A program made the position numbers and the translations under genes. Source: Cloeon dipterum (lineage: Eukaryota; Arthropoda; Insecta; Ephemeroptera; Baetidae). Taken from it: a stretch of DNA of 64,000 nucleotides. This document shows, one piece after another, positions 35,115 through 47,655 of the stretch. The stretch's first letter is position 1; each line of letters begins with the position of its first letter. The notes beneath the pieces were generated by a model, which was not told the origin of the DNA, did no database searches, and saw only the letters and a list, made by a program, of their open reading frames with translations. Location: positions 6,810,501 to 6,874,500 of the forward strand of contig NC_088787.1 in the NCBI RefSeq assembly GCF_949628265.1, in the 5' to 3' direction.

Positions 35115-35714
35115 GTAATCAGATTAATTATTTTTTAATTTGCCTTTACTTTTAAACCAATTAAAAAATTTACACATAATGTGTATATTACAAATTTTTA
35201 ATTTGATTCTAATTTTTGTTTCTATCAAGTAAATTCATTATTTTTGTCTTGCGATCCAAGGATTTATTTTCATAATTCCAGCAAAAGCATACACTCCGCG
35301 CGCTGAGGAAATTTGTTTTCGTTAAAAGGCTGTAAAACACATACAAATTTTGAACAAAAAAGTTTTAAAATTATTTTTTTAGTATGTAATTGCCAACATT
35401 GATGAAAATTTCTACATTTTTTCGGGATAAATTCTTAGAGAAAATTCTACGTATATCAATTGTCCAGCAACAATTTAAAAAATTATAGAATGTAGGAATC
35501 TGCACAGTAGAAGCAGAAATATTTTTCCACAAATGCAAAGATAGGGAGCAGAGGCCTTCGTTAACACCACAAACCTTTAACCAATATTCTGGTAGAGAGG
35601 CGAATCATTTATATAGCATTCTGAAATCTCTGTCGTAATTTCATATTTTTAGAAATGTTTCCTAATCAATAATAATAACTTTATTCCAACAGCAAAAATA
35701 GGACTACAGACGTG
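35115..35714. other. Probable 5' UTR intron of TAZ-I
   Basis: AT-rich sequence between the leader donor and the coding exon; no other feature is seen. Confidence 0.4.
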
Positions 35715-36945
35715 ATGAATCCTTCCCTTGAAATTGTTAAAGTTGATCCAGCTCATGGCGAATCTGAAAACGAAGCAACGTCGGCTGCAGAGCGGCGTTC
35801 GGAATTGAAAGCTTTGCTACATGCCCAAAAATGCGGCCAGCAACAGGCTCGAGCAGACACGGAGAGTCCGCAGCAGGGGGTAAATTTTGAAAATCTTTTT
35901 GGCGTTCACAAAACTAAGGAAAAATTATTGCAGTGCAACTATCCCGAGTGCAAGGAAATGAAGGATCTTCTGACCCACATGCTCATCTGCTCCAAGGACA
36001 AACTTTGCAAGACGAGTTTCTGCTTGTCTTCCAAAAAGGATTTGTCGCACTGGATGGAATGCACTGAACAGGACTGTGCCTTTTGTTCACCTTTAAGACA
36101 GACAAACGAGAGCACGGAGAACTCGAAAGGTATGTTCCGGTTTTTTATGCTTATATAATGTAAAAAATATTATTAAAGGAACGGCTCAATGAAACTCTTT
36201 ACAAGATGACGGTTTTTCAATATGAAAAATTATAATATTTTTTCAGACGTAGAGCCCGCTTTTTCTGGACTCATCAAGTCCCATGACGGCTTAAAGAAAG
36301 TCTTAAAAAAGAATAAGGACAATCTCAAGAGCAAATTGGACATTGACAAAATCGTTAAGAACGCGGCCTTGGACACACTAAATTTTAAAAGTAAGTGACA
36401 ACTAAGCTCGTGAATTAAATATAATAACAAAAATTATTTTATAAATTAACAATAACTAAAAACCAATTCCGCATATATGCAGGAACATTCAACCCGTCCT
36501 GCATGAAAGATATTAAAAAAAAAGTAAAAAGGTATGACCTCTTGGACACGAATCTGCTGCGCCCAGAAAGTCCTGGGACACTGTCGACACTGAGTTCTTC
36601 TCAACAGGATAATGCACTATTGTTGATTGGCTTTTTGTGGCACCGCCGACAGAATGGCAGCAACAAAGCAAACAAGACACAAAATAAGGTATAAAAATAA
36701 TCTTGAAAAACATTTACAAAACTCGTGATTATTTATTTTCTTTTGTACAGTGTTCCCATGTGAGCTGCAGTGTTTTGAAAAAGAATTTTAATCACGTGGC
36801 AACGTGTTACAAAGGCAATATCTGTGATGTGCCTCAATGCGCGTCTACTCGCGAAATAGTTGATCATTGGGATCAATGCCAGGATCTGGACTGCGTAGTC
36901 TGTAAGTTTGCGGCGCACGTCTATGAGATAATATTCTCAACCTAA
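35715..36945 (+). CDS. TAZ-I: double TAZ-type protein with coiled-coil linker, 301 aa
   Basis: Exons 35715-35879, 35934-36129, 36247-36390, 36483-36688, 36751-36945; all in frame. TAZ1: LKALLHAQKC, CNYPEC, HMLIC, LC, FC, HWMECTEQDCAFC, a complete set of ligands. The linker is reduced to one coil exon (VEPAFSGLIKS); the linker plus short-helix pair found in TAZ-H has been deleted, leaving only its intron end near 36,165-36,185. The second domain has CSHVSC, HVATC, IC, QC, HWDQCQDLDCVVC. Intron 1 is 54 nt, a multiple of three, and has no stop, so an unspliced message stays open. Compact and intact; probably the simplest member of the F-I group. Confidence 0.8.
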
Positions 36946-38477
36946 GTGATATGTCTCCAATTTATGAACACTTTGTTGTTCGCGCGCCGGCGCCTCTTTC
37001 GTTTGTTGGGACACACCCCTGAATAAAGTTAGTAATGGCTGACTAGGAATGGAGTGTATTTTTTGTGTTCTAAGAGGCTCCCTCCCTGCCAAAAATCTTC
37101 ATTGTTTTAATATTAGGCCATTATTATTTCCCAATGATCATTATTGTTTTAATATTGGTATTTAATATTGTATCAATGTGAAAATGTGACGCTTTTTAAC
37201 ATTGTATTAATATTGGCCACAAATATTGACCGCTATCATTGCGTTATTATTAATTTCCAATGAAAATCAAATAATCTCCTAATTTCTGTAGAATTTTGGT
37301 AATTTAGGTTTTTTTTAATTAGAAACATAAGTTTCATTGATTTTTAAAATTTTATTTATTATATCAAGACATATTTTTGTACAACCTGAGTCACAAGAGT
37401 AATTTAACTTATAAAAAATTATTTACAATATATAAGCAGTTGGGCTTATGTATTACATGGTCACAGCATTCAGTTGCTTGTATATACATTCAGCGTACAG
37501 CAGGGATTGAGACAAAGTTGGGTTAAAATAGGGAAATACTTATAGTCAGCACTAGATAATGCAACATGTTGACCACTTTGTCGAATGGTCGTCCCGGCGA
37601 GTCACAGCAACACTGGCACGAAAAAGGGCGGTCAGAAATTGATGAGGGACGTGTATCATGTTCTAATGGCCTGAACTTTATTTTATACAGAGCCGTCATT
37701 ATTGTTTCCCATTTTTGTCAATGTCAATGCGACCCATCGGGCCGAACGATTCGACAAAGTCAAAAGTGGCACACTAATTAAAATTAATTTTGCATTTTAA
37801 TAATAATTGTCAGTTCTAGCTTTGTTATTAACGAATTTTGAAAATTTTTAAATAGGATATTTGCAATATCACAAATTAAAACTTAAATAAATTTTTGAAA
37901 CTAAAACTTCAGTATTGTGTATTTTAAAATTTGAGCTTCATTTCCAAAATTCGATTCTTTTAGATGCCAACATTAAATTTTTCCACTTAACGAGACGAGT
38001 TCATATCAACGGTTTCATAATGTTTGATGTACAAACCAAGCAAAACTCAAAATTAGCATTCCTAAACTCAAAATTCAAGTAAACATGTGGGCAAGTTGTC
38101 GGAGTTTCCGGTCCATTATGGGCTAGTTTTACTTTAAAAAAGGATCCTCTGAACTATGTAACCTGCCTGGATTCATTTTTAAACTATTATATTATAGACG
38201 CATAAGAAGAATAAAAATTTATCTCAAAACCGCATTTATTGGATTTTTTTATGTGGTAAATAACATGAAAACAACGAAGAATTAGTGAAGTAATAATAAC
38301 TACTTTTAGGCTGAAGAGAAAAATATTGTTAAACAGAGGAAAACGGTAATTCAGTTTTCTTCAAATATAATTACAACAAAATCTTATAACGACTTAAAAT
38401 TTTACCCAAAAGATTTCAAAATTAGAAGGAAATTGTTTGTATTTTGGACATTCTACACTGAACACCCAGTACTGACC
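36946..38477. other. Long spacer between TAZ-I and TAZ-J
   Basis: No supported gene. It contains repeated TTTTAATATTG-like words near 37,110-37,210, and a stretch around 38,000-38,100 that resembles 40,840-40,970 upstream of TAZ-K. An open frame at 37,566-37,781 has no recognisable features. Confidence 0.4.
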
Positions 38478-38618
38478 AAAACTATCCCCTTCCAACCGCA
38501 TCTAGCAATTAAACGAACACCGTTTTCGGCCATAATAAGCCACAGTAAAAGCGACCAAGTGTTGATATTTCTGGAAAGGTGACGTGCTCTGCCTTCCACT
38601 CACACTCTATACACAAAG
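38478..38618 (+). promoter_or_regulatory. Leader/promoter module of TAZ-J
   Basis: CCCCTTCCAACC, GGCCATAATAAGCCACAGTA and a donor CACAAAG|GTAATT. The pattern matches the modules of TAZ-K, L and M. Coding starts about 235 bp downstream. Confidence 0.5.
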
Positions 38619-38853
38619 GTAATTGTTATTATTGCCCTTCATTTTTAACGCTAGGCAATTTTCAATATTCAATAAGCAATTTAAATTTTTTAAATCTGCT
38701 GCTTAACAAATAATGCTCAGAAACCTAATTGGAATATTAAGCAGAATTATTTTTACGAATTATTCGTAATGATTGTCCGCACAAAATGCGACAGTAGGAC
38801 TTATATTAATTTAATTCTAAAAGCACAAATACCACTAGAATCAACATTGCAAG

Positions 38854-40331
38854 ATGAGACGAGCCCCTAAAGTTTCTTTGCCTGGAAATGAGACACTTGA
38901 GGCTAAGCAGCCGCTTTTGATCGATTTGCCGCAACCAGGTGTATCATCTGACATTAATTCGAAGCATTGGCATTCGAAAGCTCTGCTACACGCCAAATAT
39001 TGTGTCATAAAAGAGCAGGTTGAGCAGGTTATTAGAAAGACTCGAAAGACTGATTTTTACTTGTTAAATAAATAAAATTATGAAAATTATAGTGTTCATA
39101 TCCAGACTGCAAGGTAATGAAAGAAGTTTTAAACCACTTGCTCGTCTGCTCCAAGGACAAATCGTGCAAGACGGCTTTTTGCCATTCGTCTAGAGATATT
39201 TTACTTCACTGGATGAATTGCACCGAATTGAACTGTCAGGTATGTTGCCCTACATGGCAGACCACAATGACCCTCAAAAAGTGCACACAGCGCCAAAAAT
39301 GTATGTCAGTTTTTTTATGTTACCATGCAGTATGATAAAGCTAATTTTGTTTTTAAAGCCGAGGCAGCTTTTCCTACGAGTGAAACGGATCCTCAGCCTG
39401 GAACTTCCTCATTGCCAGAAAATAATGCGGCTGGTGCATCATCATCGAATTTTGGAGATCGTGGCTGGCGCCGGCTACCTTGGGCCTCTTTACCAAAGAA
39501 AAGATATAATATGCACGCCATCATGATCCCGGATGTAAGCTTTAAATTTAAATTTGGGACTCGAAAAGAGTTTTAATATATTTATAATTCCACTAGACTG
39601 ATTTTAACGAAATATTGTCGATGAGTATCAGCGTTAATCGCGAACGGCTGAATGGTAAGCGCTCTCTTTTTGGACACAAAGCAATTTCTCAACCACAATT
39701 TTTAGTATCTAACAAATTGGATCACATTTTATTTCAAAATTAAAATAATACTTTACAGGAGAGAAAGACTATTTTGTTCAAATACTGACAACAATTCAAG
39801 CCAGTGCGTTGGACACCCTTAGACATTTTGTGGCCACGCAATGCTACTCAAGTGAAGTGATTGCTGAGCGTAAGTTGTCAAGTAATAATTAAAAGGTTTA
39901 ATACAAACAAAACGATTCCACAGAATTCAATCCATTCTGCGTGATGTCCACAATAAAGGAGTATGATCTCAAGGACAGGATCCTGGGCGCAGAAAGCAAG
40001 ATGGGAATGAGTATTTTTCAAAAGCAACAGGCGCTCACACTGATTAGCTATCTTTGCCATGTCAGAGAAAGAAACCATAGCAAAGGTTCCATCGAAAACA
40101 AGGTAATTAATATAATAATAACTTTATAACTATCGTTAAATCGTAATTCTTCAGTGCAACCACCCGAACTGCACTTTCATGAAAATAGATTTTGATCACG
40201 TGGTTGCGTGCCGCGGAAAGTCGTGTACTAAGCCTGATTGTCCGCCCACTAGCCGTTTACTTGATCACTGGGAAAGTTGCTTCGATAAGCTGTGTAAAGT
40301 GTGTTACATTGCCAATAAGACAGTTTGTTGA
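38854..40331 (+). CDS. TAZ-J: double TAZ-type zinc finger protein, seven exons, 357 aa
   Basis: Exons 38854-39018, 39093-39300, 39359-39534, 39597-39654, 39759-39869, 39924-40102, 40155-40331; GT-AG and in frame. TAZ1: SKALLHAKYC, CSYPDC, HLLVC, SC, FC, HWMNCTELNCQVC. The linker contains TSETDPQPGTSS. This gene and K, L and M have an additional exon after the short helix exon, here 39759-39869, encoding GEKDYFVQILTTIQ and ALDTLRHF, a likely amphipathic helix. The second domain: QQALTLISYLC, CNHPNC, HVVAC, SC, DC, HWESCFDKLCKVC. All ligands expected for zinc sites 2 and 3 are present. By analogy with CBP TAZ1 it should bind activation peptides; this is inference. Confidence 0.8.
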
Positions 40332-41426
40332 ATACTCCATTATACACTGGAAAACGAATTGCGCCTTCTTTTAAAATTATTTAACTCTTTGCTTATTTTA
40401 TTGCAATTAATATGTACATATTTAATCGATATATTTATGTTAAACGCAGACCTAATAAAATATATAGCTTCGAATCGTTTACAACAAATATCATCTGTGT
40501 TTTTAATTATCGTCTTTCCATGTTAAATAATTTAAACTCTTCATTAATTAATTGTTTTCCTTCTTGCAATTAAGATCAAAAGACTGAAGGACAAGATAAA
40601 TAAATTCACCTATTTATTTTAGTATCTATATATATACTGGCAACAAGAGTGTTCTCAAATCATTAAATTGTTAGGAAATCAGTGGGAAATATTTATAACA
40701 TTTTAACGGATAATATACGTATAATGAAATAACGTATACACGACTGCATTATAAATTTTTTTCAAATTTGAGATCAATTTCAAAAAATCCAAAAAATCGA
40801 TTTTAGTAGATCTTTGTTTTTTAGGTCAACAGGAATGTTTTTCCACTTGACGAGATGATTTCAACGGTTGCAGAATATTTGTTATACAAACAATATGGAT
40901 TGATTAGAAGAAAACTCAAAATTTCCAAAGATAGCCAATGTGGGAAAGTCGTCGGAATTTCCAGTCAAATAAGGCCAATAGTGTGTAGTAAGAAAATTCA
41001 TCAAGTTTTTCAGATGCCTGCCAGAACTATGTAACCTGCCTGGATTTACTTTTAAACCGTTACATAAGACGCGTAAGAAAAGAATAAAAATTTCTTAAAA
41101 ATTTATCATCAAATCGGTATTAGTGGATATTGATTTACAAATAACACGAAAAGACGAAGAATTAGATAGCACACACTCTGAAAAATATTTTTGAGCTTTC
41201 TATTAAGTTGAAGGTATTAAAACCTAAAGGGAATTTTTTTTCTCTCGAAAATTTGAAAAATATTTTGTTAAACAGGTTATTCAGTTTTCTCAAATTACAT
41301 ATACTAATGACCTTAGATTTAAATTAAAGGATTTGATTTGCCATATTTTATTGAATAATTTTTAACCGTTGACAGATATGGCATACTTCAAAAGCAGAAG
41401 AAAAATTTGTATCTTGGTCATTCCAC
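40332..41426. other. Spacer between TAZ-J and TAZ-K
   Basis: Polyadenylation-type signals follow TAZ-J (TAATAAA near 40,451). The rest resembles the spacer upstream of TAZ-J in places and holds no supported gene. Confidence 0.4.
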
Positions 41427-41556
41427 AGAAACAATTCTCCCCTTCCAACCTTTAACAAACGAACGCCGTTTTTGGCCATAATAAGCCACAGGTAGCGACG
41501 GAGTGTTGATATTCCAGGTAAGGCGACGTGCTCTGCCTTCCACTCATTTAGATAAG
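41427..41556 (+). promoter_or_regulatory. Leader/promoter module of TAZ-K
   Basis: CCCCTTCCAACC, GGCCATAATAAGCCACAGGT, GCGACGTGCTCTGCCTTCCA and a donor GATAAG|GTTACT. Closely similar to the TAZ-J module. Confidence 0.5.
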
Positions 41557-42048
41557 GTTACTAATTTCTAATTACACTTCATTTTTAATAATACATGGGC
41601 ATTTTTGTGTAAAAACCAAACAATAATCTTTTGGGCAATTTGAAATTTTGAAATTTAAAAAAAAGGCTAGTAATTTTAACACACATTGTTGTTGAATTAC
41701 TTTTAAAAAGCACTCGTAATTTTCACATTAGAATTGCTGAGGAAATCCAAACTAGTTTCAAAGCTGATTTAAATTAAAATTACGATAATATGAGAAAAAT
41801 TTCGATTAATTGCACACAATGATGAAATTCTCAACATTTTTATCTTTGGAAATGCAATATGAATGCGGGCACTTGTCCTGCAATAACATAAATAATTCTA
41901 GAGAGTAGAAATCTTGAGCATGGAAGCGGCAGAACTATTTATACGAATTATTTGTAATATTTTTTCACCAAATCCGAACATAGGGCGTAAATTAATTTTA
42001 ATTATTTGATCCTAAAAGCGGAAATAGGTCTAGAATCCACCCTGCAAG

Positions 42049-43641
42049 ATGATTGAAGCACCTGAAATTCCTGTGGAAGACAAGGAAGCACCTGAAATTC
42101 CTGAAATAGCTTACGAGCCATTGCCTGAAAACGAGACATTTGAGGCTGACCAGCCGCGTTTGAAAGATTTGCCGCATCCAAGCGTGTCATCTATCATCGA
42201 GTCTGTCAAAATGAAGCAGTGGCATTTGAAAGTTCTGCTGCACGCCGAACATTGTGACAAGAAGGTTGAATTTATTGGAAAGACTTTTGAATTTCCCTTA
42301 AATAAATAAAATTATATAGTGTTCAGATCTAGACTGCAAGACGATGAAAGATGTTTTGAACCACATGAAGACCTGCTCAGACCAATCCTGCAAGGTGGAT
42401 TTCTGCATTTCGTCCAGAGATATTTTATTGCACAAGGAGAATTGCACCGAAAAGAACTGTCCCGTATGTCCACCCCCATTGCAGACCACAATATCCCTCA
42501 AAAAGAGCGCGGAGGGCCAGAAAAGTAAAAGTAAGTTTTCTATGTTGCCAGTAATAAAAATAGTTTTGATTTTGAAGCCGAGGCAGCTTTGCCTACGAGT
42601 GAAACGGATCCTCAGCCGGGAACTTCGTCAGAAAACGCGGCTGGTGCATCATCATCATCACCGGATGTTGAAGATTGTGGCTGGATGGAACCTTGGGTTT
42701 CATTACCAGAAGACAGATATGACGTTCACGTAGATTTGAAAACGGTAGTAAGCTTTAAATTTAAATTGAGGACCTGAAATGTGTATTAATACGTTTTTAT
42801 TGCCAATAGAATAGATTTAACGCAGTACTGTCAATGAGTTTAGAGCTCGATCCAGAACGGCTGCATGGTAAGAGCTCTGTTTTTTTTATTTATTTAAAAA
42901 ATAGTATCACATGTAAAATATACTATTTTATTTTGCTTTCTCTTTTACACTGCATTTCAAAATTTGAAATTAAAATAGTTAAAACCAAAATTTTCAGGAG
43001 AGAGAGACTATTTTACTGGAAATCTAAAAACAATTCAATCCGCAGCGTTGGATACCCTAAGACATTTTGAGGCCACGCTAAAGATCTTTTACTACCCAGA
43101 TGAATTGACAACTGAACGTAAGTTTCAAATTAATAATTATAAGGTCCTCTAGAGGTGTGCACTTTTTAATTCCATAAAATGCACCTTCTTAAATAGTTAT
43201 TTGAAAATCACGCAAAACGATTAATTCCACAGCATACAACCGATTCTGCGTGATAGACACAATATCGAGGTTTTATCTCGAGGACAGAATCCTGGGCGGA
43301 GAAGACATCCTAATAGGACTGGGTCTTTTTCAAAAGCAACAGGCGTTTACACTGATTAGCTTTTTATGCTATCTCGCAGAAAGCAAAAGCTGCGTCAAAA
43401 AGAAGGTAATTTATTATTAAAATAGTAATTTTTCATGTGTCATTAAATCGTAATTCTTCAGTGTACCCACCCAAACTGCACTTACATGAAAATAGATTTT
43501 GATCACGTGGTTGCGTGCAAGAAAGGATACTCGTGTGATAGGATTGACTGCCCGTCCACTCGCCTCTTAATCGATCACTGGGAAAATTGCAACGATCACA
43601 TCTGTCAAGTGTGTAAATTTGCCAATTGGACAATTTCTTGA
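42049..43641 (+). CDS. TAZ-K: double TAZ-type zinc finger protein, seven exons, 375 aa
   Basis: Exons 42049-42264, 42320-42530, 42578-42747, 42810-42867, 42998-43117, 43233-43405, 43462-43641. Exon 1 has a duplicated APEIP motif and the helix LKVLLHAEHC. TAZ1: CSDLDC, HMKTC, SC, FC, HKENCTEKNCPVC, where Lys replaces the usual Trp after the zinc-site-3 His. The linker has TSETDPQPGTSS as in TAZ-J. The extra helix exon reads GERDYFTGNLKTIQ and ALDTLRHF. The second domain: QQAFTLISFLC, CTHPNC, HVVAC, SC, DC, HWENCNDHICQVC. Exon 2 may end six bases earlier at a second in-frame donor. Intact and likely functional; tandem relative of J and L. Confidence 0.8.
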
Positions 43642-44268
43642 ATACTCTTATATACACTGGATGACGAATAACGCTTTCTATCGAAACATTTTAAACATAA
43701 AAATTTGCATATTTTAACGCAAAACATATTTATTTGATATATATTTTACTGTCAGATGTGAACCTAATAAAATAAAATTATGCACGATCTCCATATACAA
43801 CAAATATTTTCTATGTTTTAATTATTGTTTTTCCACGTCAAGTAGAAAATTCCGTGTGAGGAACGATAATGTAGGAGTATCTTTAATGCAAAATGAAGCA
43901 CAACATTCTTCAAATGTATTGAATTGTTTATATATTTAAGAGTTGATAGTATAGTTAAAAAGAAAAAAAGAATAATTGTGCCTTCTTCTCATTCCTCAAC
44001 GCCTGCATAGAAAAATTTCTCTCACAAAGGAACGACACGTTTTGGCCAGTAAAAAGCAACGATTTTAATTGAGAAAAGATTCGAGGCCTCCGCCAGATTA
44101 AGGTGTATACCATTTTATGCTGCATATAGAAATTACTTTTATGAACACTGCGCACCAAAAATGCTTATGACAACATTAAATGAAAATTAAGGAAACTATT
44201 TCATATTTTGTTGAACAATTTTACGAAGAAATTCCAGATGTAGATGAAAAATTTGGTTTCTTGGTCAT
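43642..44268. other. Spacer between TAZ-K and TAZ-L
   Basis: AT-rich, no supported gene. Confidence 0.4.
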
Positions 44269-44430
44269 TCCGCTACACACCCACGGCAAAAATTTCTCCC
44301 CTTCCAACCTGTAGCAACGATCCCCGATCCCCGTTGTTGGCTTCAAAAAGCCGCACTTATTGTTAGTGAGCGAGAGTTGGTTTATATTCCAGGCAAGGGA
44401 CGTGCTCTTCCTTTCACTCGCCATTTCAAG
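44269..44430 (+). promoter_or_regulatory. Leader/promoter module of TAZ-L
   Basis: TCCCCTTCCAACCTGTAGCA, CTTCAAAAAGCCGCACTTA, AGTGAGCGAGAGTT and a donor TTTCAAG|GTATAG. Almost identical to the TAZ-M module near 63,000. Confidence 0.5.
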
Positions 44431-45053
44431 GTATAGTAATCCTTCAATTATTATTTTACAAAATATTTAAACTGTAGGTACATACAATGAGGCTGCGATT
44501 TTTAATTTTGATCAGTGACACATTCTGAAGTCCAGCAGAAATAATGATATTTAAATTTTATAAGTGACTTTTAACCATGCGTCAATATTCACATTAGATT
44601 TTTTCGTTTTCATGAAATTATCAATCATGAATTACTGATAATCTTCAAACCTGTTTCAAGGCTGTTTTAATTGAACATTTGCAATAATACTATGACAAAC
44701 TTTCGAGAAATATTAATTTTTGTTCATTTAAAAATGCAATCTCGCTGCTCTATGATGAAATTCTCAACATTTTTACCGTTGCAAATGCATAATTAACGTG
44801 GACATTCGTCCTGAAATACCAAAAATTCTAAAGAATATCAATTTTAAGCATGAAGCCGCAGAAATATTTATTATTATTATTGTTTATTCTTGCCAAAGTC
44901 ATAAGATACAAAATATAAAAATTACAGCAATAATTATTATATTATAATATTTAATTATTCGTATTTTTTTACTACAAAATGCATCAATATATCGTAAATA
45001 AATTTAAGAATTTTTTCTAATAGCGGAAATACCTCTAGAATGAACCGTGCAAA

Positions 45054-46064
45054 ATGATTGAATCACCTGAAATTCCTGTGAAAGAGAAGGAAGCACCTGA
45101 AATTCCTGTGGCTTACAATCCAACGCCTGAAAATGAGACATTTGAGGCCGACCAGCCGCTTTTGAAAGATTTGCCGCAAGCAGGCGTATCACCAATCATC
45201 GAGTTAATTAAAATGAAGAGTTCACATTTAAAAGCACTGCTCCATGCCAAATATTGTGTCAAAAAAGAGCAGGTTTAGGTTTCAAAAAACTTTAGATTTT
45301 CTAATTTAAAAAATAAAATTGTATAGTGTCCAGTTGGAGACTCATGCGTGGCGATGAGAGATGTTTTGAACCACTTGCTTGTCTGCTTCGAGGGAAAATC
45401 TTGCAAGACGGCTTTCTGCATTTCGTCCAGAGATGTTTTATTGCACAAGGAGAATTGCACCGATTCGAACTGTCCCGTATGTCCACCCCCATTGCAGACC
45501 ACAATATCCCTCACAAAGAGCGCGGAGGGCCAGAAAAGTAAAAGTCAGTTTTCTATGTTTTAACAGTGTAATAAAACTAATTTTTATATTAAAGCTGTGG
45601 CCACTTTGCCTGCGAGTGAAACGGAAGCCGCTGCAGTTGAAGACACTCAGGCGGAAACTCCCTCTGAAAATGCGGCTGGTTTATCACTATCACTATTGAA
45701 TGTTGAAGACCCTAGCCGGGCTCCATTACCAGACAACACATATGATATGCGGGTACAAATGGGATTGGATGTAAGCTTTAAATTCAAATTTAAGACTTAA
45801 AAAAGGAAATTATTTAAAATGTAAAATGAGCTTTTTTAATTTTTTTTTATTTGCTAATAGGACGATTTTAACGATGAACTGTTGATTAATATAAAAATTG
45901 ATTGCGGACGGCTGCTTGGTAAGCGCTACATGTTTCAGGACATTAAGATATTTCTAACAATTTAATTTTTTACAGGGGAGGAAAAATATTTCTTTGATAT
46001 GATGAAAATAATTCAAGCCCGTGTGTTTGAGACCCTTAATAGACATTTTGATGCACACTTATAA
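45054..46064 (+). CDS. TAZ-L: truncated TAZ protein keeping only TAZ1, about 250 aa
   Basis: Exons 45054-45272, 45327-45537, 45595-45770, 45861-45918, 45976-46064. TAZ1: LKALLHAKYC, CPVGDSC (one residue longer than CxxPxC), HLLVC, SC, FC, HKENCTDSNCPVC. The linker and short helix are present. The extra helix exon (GEEKYFFDMMKIIQ) runs into a stop at 46,062-46,064 instead of a donor. The downstream exons for the second domain are broken (see next entry). The product would be a single-TAZ protein with a disordered tail. It could be functional in that form or a pseudogene. Confidence 0.62.
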
Positions 46065-46188
46065 TAGGAAATACAGTTTGTCGTTCAGCTATAATATTTC
46101 AGAACCACAATTTTAAAATTTTTGGTAATTTAAAATACAACTTCATAATATTAGTAAAATTATTCTGAAAAACAAATCGACTCCACAG

Positions 46189-46620
46189 CACACAACCGAT
46201 TCTGCGTGATAGACACAATAACGAAGTTTCATCTCTAGAGAGCAAAATATATACTACTGCATAGTACTGGGCGCAGAAAACAGGAACGAATTGAGTCTTT
46301 TTCAAAAGTAACAGTTGCTGACACTGATTAGCTTTTTTTGCTAACTCAGAGAATGCAACAGCTGCATCGAAAACATGGTAATATATTAAATACTAACTTT
46401 ATAAATCTTTTAAATCGTAAATCTTCAGTGCGCCCACCCGACCTGCACTTACTTATTGAGAATAAATTTTGACCACGTGGATGCGTGCCGCAAAGGAAAC
46501 TCGTGTACTAGGTCTGATTGCGCGCCCACTCGCCGTTTACTTAATTGATCACTGCTGGGAGCAATGCAACGATAAGCAGTGTAAATCTGCTAATAGGACA
46601 ATTTCTTCAATACTCTAACA
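46189..46620 (+). pseudogene. Decayed exons 5 and 6 of TAZ-L
   Basis: An exon 5 remnant starts at 46,189 (HNRFCVIDTITKFHL) and meets a TAG. An exon 6 remnant starts at 46,439 with CAHPTC, HVDAC, SC and DC, but a small insertion after RRLLN shifts the frame before the HW motif. Both retain splice-acceptor-like CAG, so the damage is recent. Confidence 0.65.
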
Positions 46621-46870
46621 CACACTGGACGACGAATTGTGCTTTCTTTGAAATTTATTTTATGCTTTACTCTTTGCTTATTTTATAGCAAAATATATAT
46701 TTATTTGATATATTTACTGTCAGATGTGAATCTAATTAAATATACATCACCTCTCCGTATACAACAAATCTGTTTTTAATTATTCTCTTCCCATGGTTAA
46801 TAAAATTAAAACTCTTCATTAATGCAAATTAATATTTGACTCGTCTTGAAGTGAACTTAGTAATTGAATT

Positions 46871-47134
46871 GGTTTGAAGAAGACAATCACTCGTTAACGT
46901 CATGCTAAGGTGTTGAAATGGACGATAGTTACCAGGGATGGAGGGGCCGGCCGGAGTTGCCGTAGGAATTGGAGTTTCAAGATACGGACGAACCATATAG
47001 GGGTCGGAGGGTCCGCAGTTGCCGAAGTGGCAGGATACGTTTCAAGGGATGGAGAGATCATTGAGGTCGTAGTACCTACCAGGGTCGGAGGGACCATTGG
47101 GGCTGGATTCAAACCTTTAGAATTGCCAAAACTA
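46871..47134. repeat. Left arm of an inverted repeat around LRR gene P
   Basis: From GGTTTGAAGAAGACAATCAC to about GAATTGCCAAAACTA; the reverse complement lies at 51,669-51,868, with a small internal length difference. The enclosed 4.5 kb contains gene P and a 5S-like pseudogene. Possibly the terminal inverted repeats of a mobile element. Confidence 0.65.
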
Positions 47135-47339
47135 TATGCAAGTTACAATAATACACACAATATATTTTCCTGATTTGAGCAATTTTTATTTTTAAAAGGA
47201 TTCAAAACAACATCATGTTATTAATTTTTTCACACTTAATGCGTTACAGATATTATTGTTTTGGACATATTTTCTGTGATGAATCAATAGTCTTTGAAAA
47301 CTAAAATAACATAACAATCAGGGGTTGAAGCAGCGCGTT

Positions 47340-47460
47340 GTTTTATTAGTCACGAACAGAGAGCAGCCGAGCTTCAGTCTGTCGCGAGAATTGCTGCTAA
47401 TTTTACCACCAAGAAGTATAACCACACACTGCACTTTCGGGCGATAGTCGAGGATATAAG
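47340..47460 (+). promoter_or_regulatory. Leader exon/promoter region of LRR gene P
   Basis: Ends in the donor GATATAAG|GTAAGT, followed by an acceptor TTTTTAAAG at 47,645, ten bases before the ATG. The same pair occurs at gene Q. Suggests a non-coding first exon. Confidence 0.5.
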
Positions 47461-47655
47461 GTAAGTGAAATCAAAATTACAGTGGCTGATATTGATCGGA
47501 ATTGACGAGAAAAAGTTTGTTAACGATTGAAATTTGAGTTTTGGTCTCTTGATCAATTTTAAAAGGTCGCAGTTCCTAATTATTAAGAATTTATTAGCTG
47601 CCCTTTAACGCGTTGGCTTTAAAGTTTGTTTTTTTGTTTTTAAAGACAATTCATC

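Larger units (their letters stand above)
18711..35170 (+). repeat. Three tandem repeat units carrying TAZ-F, TAZ-G and TAZ-H
   Basis: Each unit begins with GCGGGAGCCAGA at 18,711, 24,619 and 30,508. From the leader onward units 1 and 2 are almost identical, with one single-base length change in about 5.9 kb. Unit 3 is more diverged and lacks one internal exon/fold-back module, so it is about 4.7 kb. Each unit holds a leader, an ATG exon, a TAZ1 exon, amplified middle exons, a second TAZ-like domain and a conserved 3' flank. Confidence 0.88.

Noticed and set aside
37566..37781. Open frame of 71 codons in the spacer after TAZ-I
   Set aside because: No family motif, no homologous copy in the window and no splice context.
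46910..47173. Open frames on both strands within the inverted arm
   Set aside because: Both are low-complexity (repeated GGRT/ACC words) and differ between the two arms; a repeat is the simpler reading.
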